A stretch of 64,000 bases of DNA from Marinobacter litoralis. Lineage in GTDB: Bacteria; Pseudomonadota; Gammaproteobacteria; Pseudomonadales; Oleiphilaceae. Shown piece by piece: positions 8,772-17,779 of this stretch. The translations under genes and the position numbers were made by a program. The stretch spans positions 124,001 to 188,000 of the forward strand of contig NZ_QMDL01000001.1 in the NCBI RefSeq assembly GCF_003336705.1, read 5' to 3'. Within the stretch, counting starts at the first letter, position 1. Each line of letters begins with the position of its first letter. The notes under the pieces are model-generated. The model searched no databases and was not told where the DNA came from. It was given only the letters and a program-made list of their open reading frames with translations.

Positions 8772-9431
8772 ATGGCATTTTGCCTGGAAGTCAGCGGAGA
8801 ATTCGCCTGCTTTACAAGGCCGGAAATGAAAGTGGAGCGGGTGAGTTACGACGTGATTACGCCTTCGGCCGCACGGGCTATTTTTGAGGCCATTCTGTGG
8901 AAACCGGCTATTCAGTGGCAGATATCCAAAATAGAGGTACTCAACCCCATCAAATGGATGAACCTGCGCCGCAATGAGGTGGAATCCATCGTGTCTACGC
9001 GAACGGCTCAGACAGCAATGAAGAGCGGCGAAGGGCATTTGGGAATCTATGTGGACGAGCAGCGCCAGCAGCGTGCAAGCTTGTTGCTGAAAGATGTCCG
9101 CTACCGGCTCCACGGAGAGTTTCAACTGACGGACAACGCTGGTCCGCAGGACTCAGCCGCAAAGTTTGCCGATATGTTTCGCCGCCGCGCAGAAAAAGGT
9201 CAATGTTTCAATCAACCCTATCTGGGGTGTCGTGAATTCAGTTGTGACTTTGAATTGGTGGACGCAACTCGCGGCCCCGATCCCATTCAAGACTCCCCAG
9301 ATCTTGGGTTCATGCTGTACGACCTGGACTACTCTGATCCCACCTCACCAAAGCCATTGTTCTTCAGGGCAAAAATGGAGAATGGCGTGGTGACGGTGCC
9401 TGACCGCTATAGCGGGGAGGTGAGGGGATGA
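8772..9431 (+). CDS. cas5d: Type I-C Cas5d, pre-crRNA processing endonuclease
   Basis: In type I-C, which lacks Cas6, Cas5d (also Cas5c) cuts the repeat hairpin to make crRNA and then caps the 5' handle in Cascade. The 219-residue product opens with CLEVSGEFACFTRPEMKVER and continues with YDVITPSAARAIFEAILW, the typical RAMP start of this family. AGGAGG lies before the ATG. The stop overlaps the cas8c start by 4 bases. Catalytic residues cannot be assigned without an alignment. Confidence 0.93.
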   Translation: MAFCLEVSGEFACFTRPEMKVERVSYDVITPSAARAIFEAILWKPAIQWQISKIEVLNPIKWMNLRRNEVESIVSTRTAQTAMKSGEGHLGIYVDEQRQQRASLLLKDVRYRLHGEFQLTDNAGPQDSAAKFADMFRRRAEKGQCFNQPYLGCREFSCDFELVDATRGPDPIQDSPDLGFMLYDLDYSDPTSPKPLFFRAKMENGVVTVPDRYSGEVRG

Positions 9432-11215
9432 TTCTTCAGGCGTTGTGCGAATACTACGACCGAAGGCAGGCAGCAGGAAATCCGTTGCCGCCAATCGGGT
9501 TTGAGGAAAAGGAAATTCCATTTGTCATTGTGCTAACCCCGGAAGGTAAATTTGTTCAGCTAAAAGATACCCGCGAGTTCCAGGAAAAAGGCAAGGCCAT
9601 CGCCAAGACGTTCACGGTTCCACAAGGGGTTAAGCGCAGTGGAGCCAAGTCATACGAAACGGCTTACTGCCTCTGGGATCATTTTGGATACGTGCTGAAT
9701 CAACCCAAAGTGCCTAAGCCGGGCGCTACTCCTTCCGCAAAAGAAGTGGATATGGCAGAAAAGCAGCACCAGGCGTTTGTGGGCTTTGTGGGCCAGCTTC
9801 ATGCCGAGTTGCCGAACGATGAGAGTGTCCGTGCCGTTAATACCTTCCTGCATAAAGAGGCCGAAAAAGAAAAAGTTCGACAGTCTGCCGAGTTTCAGGA
9901 ATGCCTGAAAATTTCCGGATGCAACTTAACCTTTCAGTTGAGTACCGAAAACCACCTTGTCTGCCAGTCGCCCGCTGTCAGGCAGTGGATTGGTGAACAA
10001 CCTCTGGATACCGAAAATCAGGATGGGATCTGCCTGGTAACCGGCGCGCAAACCAAAATTGCACGCCTGCACCCCGCCGTAAAAGGCGTTTGGGGAGCCC
10101 AGATGGCCGGTGCCAATATAGTCTCGTTCAACATCGACTCCTTCAATTCTTGGGGAAAGGACAAAGGCAACAACGCGCCGATAGGCGAAGAAGCCGCCTT
10201 CAAATACACCACGGCCCTTAATCAGCTGCTGCGAACCAACAGTCCCCAGCGACTCCAGCTCAACGATACCTCTGTGGTCTGGTGGTCATCTGGCGACAAC
10301 CCGATTGAAAGAAATTTCCCGGCATTCTTTAACGATGCACCCAAAGACGATCCGGACAGAGGTGCCCGTGCTGTCAGGCAACTGTTAGAAAGCATTCACA
10401 CTAGTGCCTTTATCGAGAGCACCGTTTCGGAGCGTTTTTACCTTCTGGGCTTGTCTCCCAATGCCGCCAGAATTGCGGTGCGTTTTTGGCTGGTTGGCAC
10501 TGTTGCGGAATTCGGCCAACAGCTGGCCCAGTGGTTCCGCGATATAGAAATTGCCAGCAAAAATGCAGATTACCCTCCGCTGAAACCACTACTGCGATCA
10601 ACAGCGCTGCTGGGAAAAGACGAAAACCTGCCGCCTCACCTGGTTGGTGAAACAGTTCGTGCAATTCTAATGGGGCTGCCGTTACCAGCGAGCCTTATGC
10701 AGAGCGTCATCAAACGGATCAAAGCAGAACAAGGGGAAGTTACCCCCTATCGAGCGCGGCTAATCAAAGCCTTCCTGAACCGCTCCTATCGTCATCAGAA
10801 CATTACCAATAAGGATGTGACTATGGCCTACAACCCTGAAGAAAAACGGATTGGTTACCGCCTAGGATGCCTGTTTGCCGTGTTGGAAAAGCTGCAGTCA
10901 GATGCCAATCCGGGTCTTAACGCGACCATCCGGGACCGTTATTACAGCAGTGCCAGCTGTAACCCGAAATCGGTCTTCGGCACCTTGATGCGGCTGCACG
11001 CTCACCACTTGAAAAAGCTGCCACATCGCGGTCAACAGGTAGTCGCCGAAAAACGCATTGGAGAAATCATGGCAGACATTAACGAATTTCCAGCCCACCT
11101 CAGCCTTGAGGAACAGGGGCTATTTGCCATCGGCTACTACCATCAGCGCCAGGTACTGTTTACCAAGCAAACCAAAGAACAAGCAATTAATGAACCTGAA
11201 GGAGTTGAAGCATGA
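9428..11215 (+). CDS. cas8c: Type I-C Cascade large subunit Cas8c (Csd1)
   Basis: Large subunit that recognises the PAM and helps position Cas3. The 595-residue product has the Csd1 opening [15 protein letters not shown], a middle [20 protein letters not shown] segment and a helical C-terminal third. It overlaps cas5d by 4 bases at its start and cas7 by 4 bases at its end. The C-terminal region also encodes Cas11c from an internal start (separate entry). Length is normal for the family. Confidence 0.94.
   Translation: MILQALCEYYDRRQAAGNPLPPIGFEEKEIPFVIVLTPEGKFVQLKDTREFQEKGKAIAKTFTVPQGVKRSGAKSYETAYCLWDHFGYVLNQPKVPKPGATPSAKEVDMAEKQHQAFVGFVGQLHAELPNDESVRAVNTFLHKEAEKEKVRQSAEFQECLKISGCNLTFQLSTENHLVCQSPAVRQWIGEQPLDTENQDGICLVTGAQTKIARLHPAVKGVWGAQMAGANIVSFNIDSFNSWGKDKGNNAPIGEEAAFKYTTALNQLLRTNSPQRLQLNDTSVVWWSSGDNPIERNFPAFFNDAPKDDPDRGARAVRQLLESIHTSAFIESTVSERFYLLGLSPNAARIAVRFWLVGTVAEFGQQLAQWFRDIEIASKNADYPPLKPLLRSTALLGKDENLPPHLVGETVRAILMGLPLPASLMQSVIKRIKAEQGEVTPYRARLIKAFLNRSYRHQNITNKDVTMAYNPEEKRIGYRLGCLFAVLEKLQSDANPGLNATIRDRYYSSASCNPKSVFGTLMRLHAHHLKKLPHRGQQVVAEKRIGEIMADINEFPAHLSLEEQGLFAIGYYHQRQVLFTKQTKEQAINEPEGVEA
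10823..11215 (+). CDS. cas11c: Cas11c small subunit from internal start within cas8c
   Basis: Type I-C systems are known to make the Cascade small subunit Cas11c by internal translation initiation inside cas8c. Here an in-frame ATG at 10823 is preceded by AAGGA at 10811-10815 with ideal 7-base spacing. The product would be 130 residues, starting [21 protein letters not shown], and covers the helical C-terminal part where Cas11c is expected. In frame it is codon 466 of cas8c. The site is seen directly; expression is inferred from the family. Confidence 0.8.
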   Translation: MAYNPEEKRIGYRLGCLFAVLEKLQSDANPGLNATIRDRYYSSASCNPKSVFGTLMRLHAHHLKKLPHRGQQVVAEKRIGEIMADINEFPAHLSLEEQGLFAIGYYHQRQVLFTKQTKEQAINEPEGVEA

Positions 11216-12084
11216 GCCTGAATCACCGTTACGAGTTTGTGTACCTCTTTGATGTAAAAGACGGCAACCCGAATGGGGATCCGGATGCTGGCAATCTGCC
11301 GCGAGTGGATGCCGAAACAGGGCAGGGGCTGGTCACCGATGTGTGCCTGAAGCGCAAGGTTCGCAACTACGTGGGAATGGTCAAAGAAGAAACCCCGCCA
11401 TTTGAAATTTATATCAAGGAAAAAGCGGTACTGAACAAAAACAACCTTCGGGCTTACGAGGCGCTTGAGCTAAAGCATGAGTCGAAAAAGCTGCCCAAAA
11501 AAGCCGAGGATGCCAAAAACGTAACCCGGTGGATGTGCCAGAATTTCTTCGATATCCGCACGTTTGGTGCCGTGATGTCTACCGATGTGAATACTGGCCA
11601 GGTTCGAGGACCTGTACAGATGAATTTCGCCCGAAGCGTTGAGCCAGTGGTGAGTGCAGAGCACAGCATCACGAGAATGGCCGTAACCACCGAAAAAGAA
11701 GCCGAAGCTCAGAGTGGTGACAACCGAACTATGGGCCGAAAGTTCACAATTCCTTATGGCCTTTATCGCTGCCACGGCTTCATTTCGGCAAATCTGGCCA
11801 AGCAAACCGGTTTTGGCGAAGAAGATCTTGAGCTGTTCTGGGATGCGCTCGTGAATATGTTTGACCATGACCGGTCGGCTAGCCGGGGAGAAATGTCGGC
11901 CTGCGCCTTGCTGGTGTTCAAGCACGATTCAGTGCTTGGGAATGCCCCGGCTCGAATACTGTTTGAGCTGGTCGATGTAAAACGGAAAACAGAAGGCCCA
12001 GCCCGTGACTTCAGTGATTACGAGGTGACCATTGATGAGGACAAGTTGCCTGCCGGGGTGGAGTTGCTTAAATACCTGGATTAG
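11212..12084 (+). CDS. cas7c: Type I-C Cascade backbone protein Cas7 (Csd2)
   Basis: Backbone subunit that polymerises along the crRNA spacer. The 290-residue product carries the Cas7/Csd2 start [23 protein letters not shown], followed by [12 protein letters not shown] and [10 protein letters not shown], all typical. It begins inside the end of cas8c (4-base overlap). The stop is followed by 51 bases and then the toxin gene at 12136, the first real gap in the operon after cas3-cas5d. Confidence 0.94.
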   Translation: MSLNHRYEFVYLFDVKDGNPNGDPDAGNLPRVDAETGQGLVTDVCLKRKVRNYVGMVKEETPPFEIYIKEKAVLNKNNLRAYEALELKHESKKLPKKAEDAKNVTRWMCQNFFDIRTFGAVMSTDVNTGQVRGPVQMNFARSVEPVVSAEHSITRMAVTTEKEAEAQSGDNRTMGRKFTIPYGLYRCHGFISANLAKQTGFGEEDLELFWDALVNMFDHDRSASRGEMSACALLVFKHDSVLGNAPARILFELVDVKRKTEGPARDFSDYEVTIDEDKLPAGVELLKYLD

Positions 12085-12135
12085 GTGAGAGCAACCAACT
12101 GATCAAGAACAAGTGTTACGGAGTGGCATTCAGGG

Positions 12136-12423
12136 ATGAAGCAATGCACATCAGTTAAGTTCAGTGGTCATGCGCTCAGGAGAATGTTTGACAGAAAGCT
12201 GTCTACTGAGGAAGTTATATTCACTATTCAAACTGGAGAAACGATAAAAGGCTATCCTGATGATAAACCTTACCCAAGTGAGTTGCGACTGGGGTGGGTA
12301 AATGGCAAGCCGGTTCACGTTGTTGTTGCACAGAATCAGGGAAACAATGAATGTTATGTGATAACTGCTTACGTGCCGTCACCAGAAATCTGGAGTGACG
12401 ACTTCAAGATCAGGAGAAGTTGA
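12136..12423 (+). CDS. DUF4258 toxin-like protein inside the cas operon
   Basis: A 95-residue protein matching the DUF4258 family, small RelE/BrnT-like proteins usually found as toxins of type II toxin-antitoxin pairs. Visible landmarks are FSGHALRRMFDRK at 9-21, a central GETIKGYPDDKPYPSELRLG near 37-56, and the end ITAYVPSPEIWSDDFKIRR. The next gene, a YgiT-type zinc-finger protein, starts immediately after the stop with no gap, the usual toxin-first layout. The pair lies between cas7 and cas4, where nothing is expected in type I-C. Base composition looks more AT-rich than in the flanking cas genes, which hints at insertion. RNase activity is inferred. Confidence 0.8.
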   Translation: MKQCTSVKFSGHALRRMFDRKLSTEEVIFTIQTGETIKGYPDDKPYPSELRLGWVNGKPVHVVVAQNQGNNECYVITAYVPSPEIWSDDFKIRRS

Positions 12424-12648
12424 ATGAATTGCTCAATCTGTAAAAGCGGGGAAACTCATCCCGGTACTACGACAGTCACCTTGACACGAGGTGAAGCGAC
12501 AATCGTTGTCAAAAATGTACCCGCAGATGTGTGCGATAACTGCGGTGAGTATTACCTGGACGATGCAACCTCTGCAAAAATTCTGAGCCTGGCGGAAGAA
12601 GCCATCAAGCAGAATCATGAGGTAGAAGTCATCCAGTTTGCTGCCTGA
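12424..12648 (+). CDS. YgiT-type zinc-finger antitoxin-like protein
   Basis: A 74-residue protein with two CxxC pairs (C3/C6 and C37/C40 in VCDNCGEYY), the zinc-ribbon of the YgiT/MqsA N-terminal domain. MqsA itself is nearly twice as long because of a C-terminal HTH domain that is absent here; such short forms commonly accompany DUF4258 toxins. The expected role is to bind and neutralise the 12136 product. The lack of an HTH means DNA-binding autoregulation is not evident. Its stop lies 16 bases before the preferred cas4 start, so cas4 translation may depend on it. Confidence 0.8.
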   Translation: MNCSICKSGETHPGTTTVTLTRGEATIVVKNVPADVCDNCGEYYLDDATSAKILSLAEEAIKQNHEVEVIQFAA

Positions 12649-12664
12649 TGGAAGGCTTCTGGCT

Positions 12665-13291
12665 ATGCAAGATGAAAAGCTCATACCGCTTTCCGCGTTG
12701 CAACACTTCGCTTTTTGCCCCCGGCAATGCGCCCTCATACACAATGAGCAGGCCTGGGCCGAGAACTGGCTGACGGCGCAAGGGCAGGTGTTGCATCAGC
12801 GAGTCGACAGGGGAGAGCCGGAAACCCGCAAGGGTATTCGCTATGAACGGGGTGTGCTGGTCAGTGCGGAATCGCTGGGAATAACCGGCAAGCTGGATCT
12901 GGTAGAGATTGAACTTTCAACTGGAAGCATGAAGCCGGTTGAATATAAAAGAGGCAGGCCCAAGCGGGATAACTGGGATCGCATCCAGCTTTGTGCACAA
13001 GGGCTTTGTCTTGAAGAAATGCGCGGTCGGCCGGTTCGTTCTGGCGCGCTTTGGTATTGGCAAACGCGGCACAGGGATGAGGTGGAATTCACATCCGAGC
13101 TGAGAGAGGAAACCGTGGCCGCGATCCGGGGTGTGAGGGACTTGCTGGTTAGCGGGCAGACACCTAAAGCGGTTTACGAGAAAAAGTGTGACGCCTGTTC
13201 ACTTTACGATTTGTGTAACCCAAAGCTGCTGGGGCGTGACGGTAGCGCCCGTTATGTAGACGATCTGTTCAAGGAGGTGGACGAACAGTGA
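12665..13291 (+). CDS. cas4: CRISPR adaptation nuclease Cas4
   Basis: RecB-family nuclease with an iron-sulfur cluster that trims prespacers and helps select PAM-adjacent DNA. The 208-residue product has candidate cluster cysteines C18/C22 (FCPRQC) and C175, C178, C184, and the RecB motif VEYKRG. ATG 12665 is chosen because GGAAGG at 12650-12655 lies 9 bases upstream; an upstream in-frame TTG at 12638 would overlap the antitoxin gene and has no better site. The 3' end overlaps cas1 by 4 bases. Confidence 0.92.
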   Translation: MQDEKLIPLSALQHFAFCPRQCALIHNEQAWAENWLTAQGQVLHQRVDRGEPETRKGIRYERGVLVSAESLGITGKLDLVEIELSTGSMKPVEYKRGRPKRDNWDRIQLCAQGLCLEEMRGRPVRSGALWYWQTRHRDEVEFTSELREETVAAIRGVRDLLVSGQTPKAVYEKKCDACSLYDLCNPKLLGRDGSARYVDDLFKEVDEQ

Positions 13292-14307
13292 AAAAGCTGC
13301 AAAACAGTCTCTACATCACCCGGCAGGGTTCGTATGTTCACAAAGAACGCGAGACCGTTGTAATTGAACATGAACGTAAAAAGCTGATGCAGGTGCCAAT
13401 TCATTCGGTTTCAGGGATGTTTTGCTTTGGCAATGTGCTTGTTTCACCAGCACTGATGGGGTTCTGCGGGGAGAAGGGCGTAAACCTTGCTTTCTTCACT
13501 GAATATGGCCGTTTTTATGGCAGGTTGCAGGGGGAAAAGTCAGGGAATGTCCTGCTCCGGCGAGCTCAATATAATGCGAATAAAACCACCAGTCTTGAAA
13601 TAGCACGGTCAATCGTTGCTGCAAAACTGGTGGGAAGTCGAAACGTACTCCTGAGGCACCAGCGTAATCACGGCCCTACGGATTCATTATCAAACGCTAC
13701 AAAGCATCTTGCAGCTTCCATTCGACAAGCAAAGCATATTGATAATTTGGACTCTCTTCGTGGCATTGAAGGGGATGCAGCTGCAAGATATTTTGCGGTA
13801 TTCGGAGAGTTGATCAATGCGGGTTCCCGCAATGACTTCCTGTTTGCCGGGAGAAACAGACGACCTCCCCGTGATGCTGCCAATGCACTATTGTCATTCG
13901 TATATTCAATTTTGGGACAGGATATTAGTGCTGCACTTAACGGGGTGGGTCTAGACCCACAAGTGGGGTTCTTGCACGCTGATCGTCCAGGGCGGGATAG
14001 TCTGGCTCAGGATTTGCTCGAAGAGTTCCGGCCATGGCTTGCTGACAGATTGGTTTTGAGCCTGATCAACCGAAAACAATTGCGTGCGAAAGACTTTATT
14101 ACGGAATCTTCCGGCGCTGTCCGGATGACCGATGAAGCTCGTAAGACACTGCTTGTAAGTTACCAAGAAAGAAAACAGCAAGAAGTGATGCACCCGTTCC
14201 TGAAAGAAAAAGTGCCTATCGGAATCATTCCCCATATCCAGGCAATGTTGCTCGCCCGCCATCTCAGGCAGGATTTAGAGAAGTATCCACCGTGCGTTAT
14301 GCGATAG
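13288..14307 (+). CDS. cas1: CRISPR integrase Cas1
   Basis: Metal-dependent integrase that inserts new spacers as a complex with Cas2. The 339-residue product fits type I-C Cas1, with candidate catalytic residues E161 (RGIEGDAA), H230 (GFLHADRPGRD) and D242 in LAQDLLEEFRP. It starts inside cas4 by 4 bases and is followed by cas2 after 12 bases. All domains appear intact, so the adaptation module is probably functional. The start of the protein (MKKLQNSLYITRQGSYVHKE) is typical. Confidence 0.95.
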   Translation: MKKLQNSLYITRQGSYVHKERETVVIEHERKKLMQVPIHSVSGMFCFGNVLVSPALMGFCGEKGVNLAFFTEYGRFYGRLQGEKSGNVLLRRAQYNANKTTSLEIARSIVAAKLVGSRNVLLRHQRNHGPTDSLSNATKHLAASIRQAKHIDNLDSLRGIEGDAAARYFAVFGELINAGSRNDFLFAGRNRRPPRDAANALLSFVYSILGQDISAALNGVGLDPQVGFLHADRPGRDSLAQDLLEEFRPWLADRLVLSLINRKQLRAKDFITESSGAVRMTDEARKTLLVSYQERKQQEVMHPFLKEKVPIGIIPHIQAMLLARHLRQDLEKYPPCVMR

Positions 14308-14319
14308 GAACAGCCCACT

Positions 14320-14613
14320 ATGATGGTTCTGATCACCTACGATATTTCAATGGAAGATCCAGACGGGCCTCGGCGCCTGAGGAGAGTAGCAAAAGCATGT
14401 CTGGATTATGGTGTGCGGGTTCAATATTCCGTATTTGAATGTGAGGTTGATGCCGCTCAGTGGACGTTTTTCAGGGACGAGCTATTAAGTCTGTATAACG
14501 AAGAAAAGGATAGCCTCAGATTCTATAAGTTAGGTAAAAACTGGAAAAGTCGTATTGAACATCACGGAGCAAAGCCCGCTCCAGATATATTCCGAGATGC
14601 GATGATTCTTTGA
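14320..14613 (+). CDS. cas2: CRISPR adaptation protein Cas2
   Basis: Small ferredoxin-fold protein that bridges two Cas1 dimers during spacer integration. The 97-residue product begins MMVLITYDIS, with the conserved aspartate at D8, and has GVRVQYSVFECEVD near residues 42-55, both hallmarks of the family. Two consecutive ATG codons (14320 and 14323) could serve as start. Its stop at 14611-14613 marks the beginning of the CRISPR leader. Confidence 0.94.
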   Translation: MMVLITYDISMEDPDGPRRLRRVAKACLDYGVRVQYSVFECEVDAAQWTFFRDELLSLYNEEKDSLRFYKLGKNWKSRIEHHGAKPAPDIFRDAMIL

Positions 14614-14791
14614 TCGCTAACCGTTAGTGCTCCTTAAAATCCCAGGATGTTAGCGAAAGACCAGAGCCTAGATGGTGCCTGGCCTTTTGTCTTTTTAGTG
14701 CTTTTCTGTATTGCTGCCTATTCATATTGTAAAAGGTGTTAGCGGAAATACAGGAATGGCTCCTTCGAACTCAATAAGTTACGCTAGAGCA
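14614..14791 (+). promoter_or_regulatory. CRISPR leader with repeated TTAGC motifs
   Basis: The 178-base stretch between cas2 and the first repeat should hold the array promoter and integration signals. It contains TGTTAGCGAAA at 14648-14658 and TGTTAGCGGAAA at 14737-14748, and a small dyad CTAAC-C-GTTAG at 14617-14627. The intact repeats begin here and the decayed repeat is at the far end, so this side is the leader. Confidence 0.75.
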
Positions 14792-16264
14792 GTCGCGCCC
14801 CCCGCGGGCGCGTGGATTGAAACTGGTGACGCTCTACGGCGTCATGTGCTGGCTGGTGTCGCGCCCCCCGCGGGCGCGTGGATTGAAACAATTCGCTCGG
14901 AAACGAGATCAAGCTGGACGATGTCGCGCCCCCCGCGGGCGCGTGGATTGAAACCGGCGATGGGAGGATCTATCACAGACACGCTGCGTCGCGCCCCCCG
15001 CGGGCGCGTGGATTGAAACTCGATTGGTGTATAATGGTACTAGCTCAAGTCAAGTCGCGCCCCCCGCGGGCGCGTGGATTGAAACTAGCGATACGGTGCC
15101 AAAAGGCTCAGCTCCGATCGTCGCGCCCCCCGCGGGCGCGTGGATTGAAACAGGGTTCCGACCTTGTGTCGTATCTGACCCCTCGTCGCGCCCCCCGCGG
15201 GCGCGTGGATTGAAACGGGTTTTATCCATCCAAGATCACAGACGATAAAGGGTCGCGCCCCCCGCGGGCGCGTGGATTGAAACGATACCGAGAGTTACGT
15301 GCAGCCACTCATGGCGCACGTCGCGCCCCCCGCGGGCGCGTGGATTGAAACTCGGATTTCTGTGAATGACTACACCCTAGCAGGGAGTCGCGCCCCCCGC
15401 GGGCGCGTGGATTGAAACAGGCTCAGATTCTCCAGTATTCCGAGCGTTCAACGTCGCGCCCCCCGCGGGCGCGTGGATTGAAACTCCTACAAGTTGCCAG
15501 TGCTTGAAAAAATCATTGGTCGCGCCCCCCGCGGGCGCGTGGATTGAAACAGTGTAGCCTCAGCCGGATTGTCTGACCGGAGCCGTCGCGCCCCCCGCGG
15601 GCGCGTGGATTGAAACATTTTCGTAGATGTTGGCAAGTGCCACAGCCAAAGTCGCGCCCCCCGCGGGCGCGTGGATTGAAACTCCTGTCCGGGTGTTATT
15701 TTAGAGATGTTACGCCAGTCGCGCCCCCCGCGGGCGCGTGGATTGAAACTATTTACCATGAGGCTACCCCTTATGTTGGTTTTGTCGCGCCCCCCGCGGG
15801 CGCGTGGATTGAAACTTGTCGTAATTGGCGGTTGGCGCTTTGGTAGGTTGTCGCGCCCCCCGCGGGCGCGTGGATTGAAACTACGATCTCCTGCAAGCGC
15901 AGGACGGGAGCACACGTCGCGCCCCCCGCGGGCGCGTGGATTGAAACAAGCCGAGACGTTAACAACTACGTGGCGGTCACGTCGCGCCCCCCGCGGGCGC
16001 GTGGATTGAAACATGAAAGGCCCTTTGTACGGCTTTATCTGGCAAGTCGCGCCCCCCGCGGGCGCGTGGATTGAAACTCGGCAACCTGAAGCGTGACGGC
16101 CTGATCGCCAAGTCGCGCCCCCCGCGGGCGCGTGGATTGAAACGCCAAGACCACGCACAACGGCCAGCCGTGCGGCGTCGCGCCCCCGCGGGCGCGTGGA
16201 TTGAAACAGCGATGGGAGCGCGAACGTCAAAGCGAAGAACGTCGCGCCCCACGCGGATTGACAT
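14792..16264 (+). CRISPR. Type I-C CRISPR array, 22 repeats plus a decayed repeat
   Basis: I count 22 repeats starting at 14792, 14858, 14923, 14988, 15054, 15120, 15185, 15252, 15320, 15387, 15453, 15519, 15585, 15651, 15718, 15784, 15850, 15916, 15981, 16046, 16112 and 16177. The first 21 are identical 32-mers; number 22 is 31 bases, having lost one C in the loop. The repeat begins GTCGCGCCC and ends GTGGATTGAAAC. CGCGCCC pairs with GGGCGCG around a 5-base loop, leaving the 11-base handle TGGATTGAAAC typical of type I-C. Spacers are 33-36 bases and all different. A decayed repeat at 16241-16264 has lost its stem and closes the array. Confidence 0.98.
16241..16264 (+). repeat. Degenerate terminal CRISPR repeat
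   Basis: Begins GTCGCGCCCC like the other repeats but has lost the second stem arm, and its end reads GATTGACATG instead of GATTGAAAC. Decay at the leader-distal end is the normal pattern of array ageing. Confidence 0.85.
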
Positions 16265-16597
16265 GTCCCTTTAAACAACCTTTGGGCTTAGGTTTTCATT
16301 TTGGGAAGAAGCTTGTCGATCGATGGTGTGCTGAACAACTTCAGTGTGAGCCGGTAGATTATGCTTTTTTTACTAGAGTTCTCGAGACAGCGAGGTTTGA
16401 TGATCGTTATCGGTGGCCGGCCGTTTTAGGGAAAAGGAGGGCTTTGGGCGTAGCAGTTCGTGTAACCTGAGGTTCCTGTAGCGAACCGTAGGTTGCCAAT
16501 AAGCGGGGCGAGGCTGAGTGCCCCGTTCCCGCCGATCTGTTTGGCCATGCTTTGTAACTTGCTACCGATTAAGAATCTTGGCTGCGAAAAGCTCGCC
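16265..16597. other. 333-base region between the array and choV
   Basis: No supported gene. Open frames on both strands lack ribosome sites and recognisable sequence. A short dyad CGGGGC...GCCCCG near 16503-16524 could be a weak terminator for the minus-strand choline operon, but it has no T-run. No obvious attachment site or insertion sequence end was seen. Confidence 0.5.
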
Positions 16598-17779
16598 CTA
16601 GTTATCATCCAGATGCTTCCCCAGCATGGCGTGGTAAAGCTCCCTGTCTCCAATAGCCCCTGTGATTTGTCCGCCTTCTTCAACCAGCAGGCTGTGGCCG
16701 GTGAAGTAGCGGATTTCCACGGCATCGCGCAGTGGTGTATTCGGTGCGATGCGGGTTGGCTGCTTGGCTAAACTCTCGATGGCTTGGCCCTCTTGCCAGG
16801 ATTGAGTCTGGAAGGTTTGGCCGTTGCTGGTAACCACCGCCTTCTCCGCTAATTCGGGCGTGTGCAGCCAGATGTCGTAGCGCTTGTTCAGGCAACGATT
16901 GCCTTGGGCATCTTCCTGAATTTCGCCAATCGGCAGGGCTAGCGAACGGGCGGCCAGAACGTTCAGCGGGTTGGTGCTGGCCACGAAACTCTTCACGTAA
17001 TCGTTTTCGGGGTGCAGTACGATGGATTCGGGCTTGCCATGCTGAACGATTTGACCGTCCTTCATGATGGCAATGTGAGAGCCCAGTTTCAGTGCTTCAT
17101 CCAAATCGTGGCTCACGAAAACGATGGTTTTTTGCAGTTCGTCCTGCAGGCTCAACAGCTCATCCTGCAACTGGTGGCGGATCAGTGGGTCCAGTGCCGA
17201 GAAAGGTTCATCCATCAGCAGTATTTCGGATTCCGTGGCCAGCGCCCGGGCCAGTCCCACACGCTGGCGCATGCCGCCGGAAAGCTCATCCGGGCGGCAC
17301 TTGGCCCAGGCTGAAAGACCGACCAATTCCAGTTGGCGAGCGACTTTTTTCCGGCGCTTGGCCTTGCTCATCCCTTGCAGCTCCAAGCCGAAGGCCACGT
17401 TGTCTTCAACGGTCAGCCAAGGCATTAGAGCAAAGCTCTGGAACACCATGGAAATGCGCCGGGTACGGATGTCGCGCTGCACTTTTTCGCTGGCTTGAGT
17501 GAAGTCCACCATCTCGCCATCGTGCTCAATGCGGATGGCACCACTGGTGACTTCGTTCAGGCCGTTCACGCAGCGCAGCAGGCTTGATTTTCCGGAACCG
17601 GACAGCCCCATCAAGACGCAGATTTCGCCTTTTTTCACGCTCAGGTTGGCGTTTTGGACACCCACCACCAAGCCGGTTTGCTCACGAATCGCAGCTCTGT
17701 CCAGGCCTTGTTCAATCAGAGGCAACGCCTGTTTGGGCTGTTTGCCGAAGACGACGTTGACGTTTTCGAATTCGATCAT
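16598..17779 (-). CDS. choV: Choline ABC transporter ATPase ChoV
   Basis: ATP-binding subunit of a choline/quaternary-amine importer of the OpuA/ProU class. The 393-residue product has Walker A GLSGSGKS at 58-65, the signature LSGGMRQR near residue 165, Walker B LLMDEP, and a C-terminal regulatory extension from about residue 275 with a CBS-like end. Overall it matches ChoV better than ProV because of its choXW-bet context. The start overlaps the choW stop by 4 bases (ATGA). It is the last gene of the betI-betB-betA-choX-choW-choV operon. Confidence 0.92.
   Translation of the reverse strand: MIEFENVNVVFGKQPKQALPLIEQGLDRAAIREQTGLVVGVQNANLSVKKGEICVLMGLSGSGKSSLLRCVNGLNEVTSGAIRIEHDGEMVDFTQASEKVQRDIRTRRISMVFQSFALMPWLTVEDNVAFGLELQGMSKAKRRKKVARQLELVGLSAWAKCRPDELSGGMRQRVGLARALATESEILLMDEPFSALDPLIRHQLQDELLSLQDELQKTIVFVSHDLDEALKLGSHIAIMKDGQIVQHGKPESIVLHPENDYVKSFVASTNPLNVLAARSLALPIGEIQEDAQGNRCLNKRYDIWLHTPELAEKAVVTSNGQTFQTQSWQEGQAIESLAKQPTRIAPNTPLRDAVEIRYFTGHSLLVEEGGQITGAIGDRELYHAMLGKHLDDN

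Noticed and set aside
14711..16278. Open frames across the CRISPR array translating to RPPRARGLK or NPRARGGRD repeats
   Set aside because: They are readings of the repeat itself in different frames, cover the array exactly, and have no ribosome sites.
16265..16597. Possible transposon or integrase scar at the right border of the CRISPR locus
   Set aside because: No inverted repeats, direct flanking repeats or transposase fragments could be found by eye.
16426..16725. 99-codon minus-strand frame next to choV
   Set aside because: It overlaps the end of choV in another frame and has no ribosome site or family resemblance.
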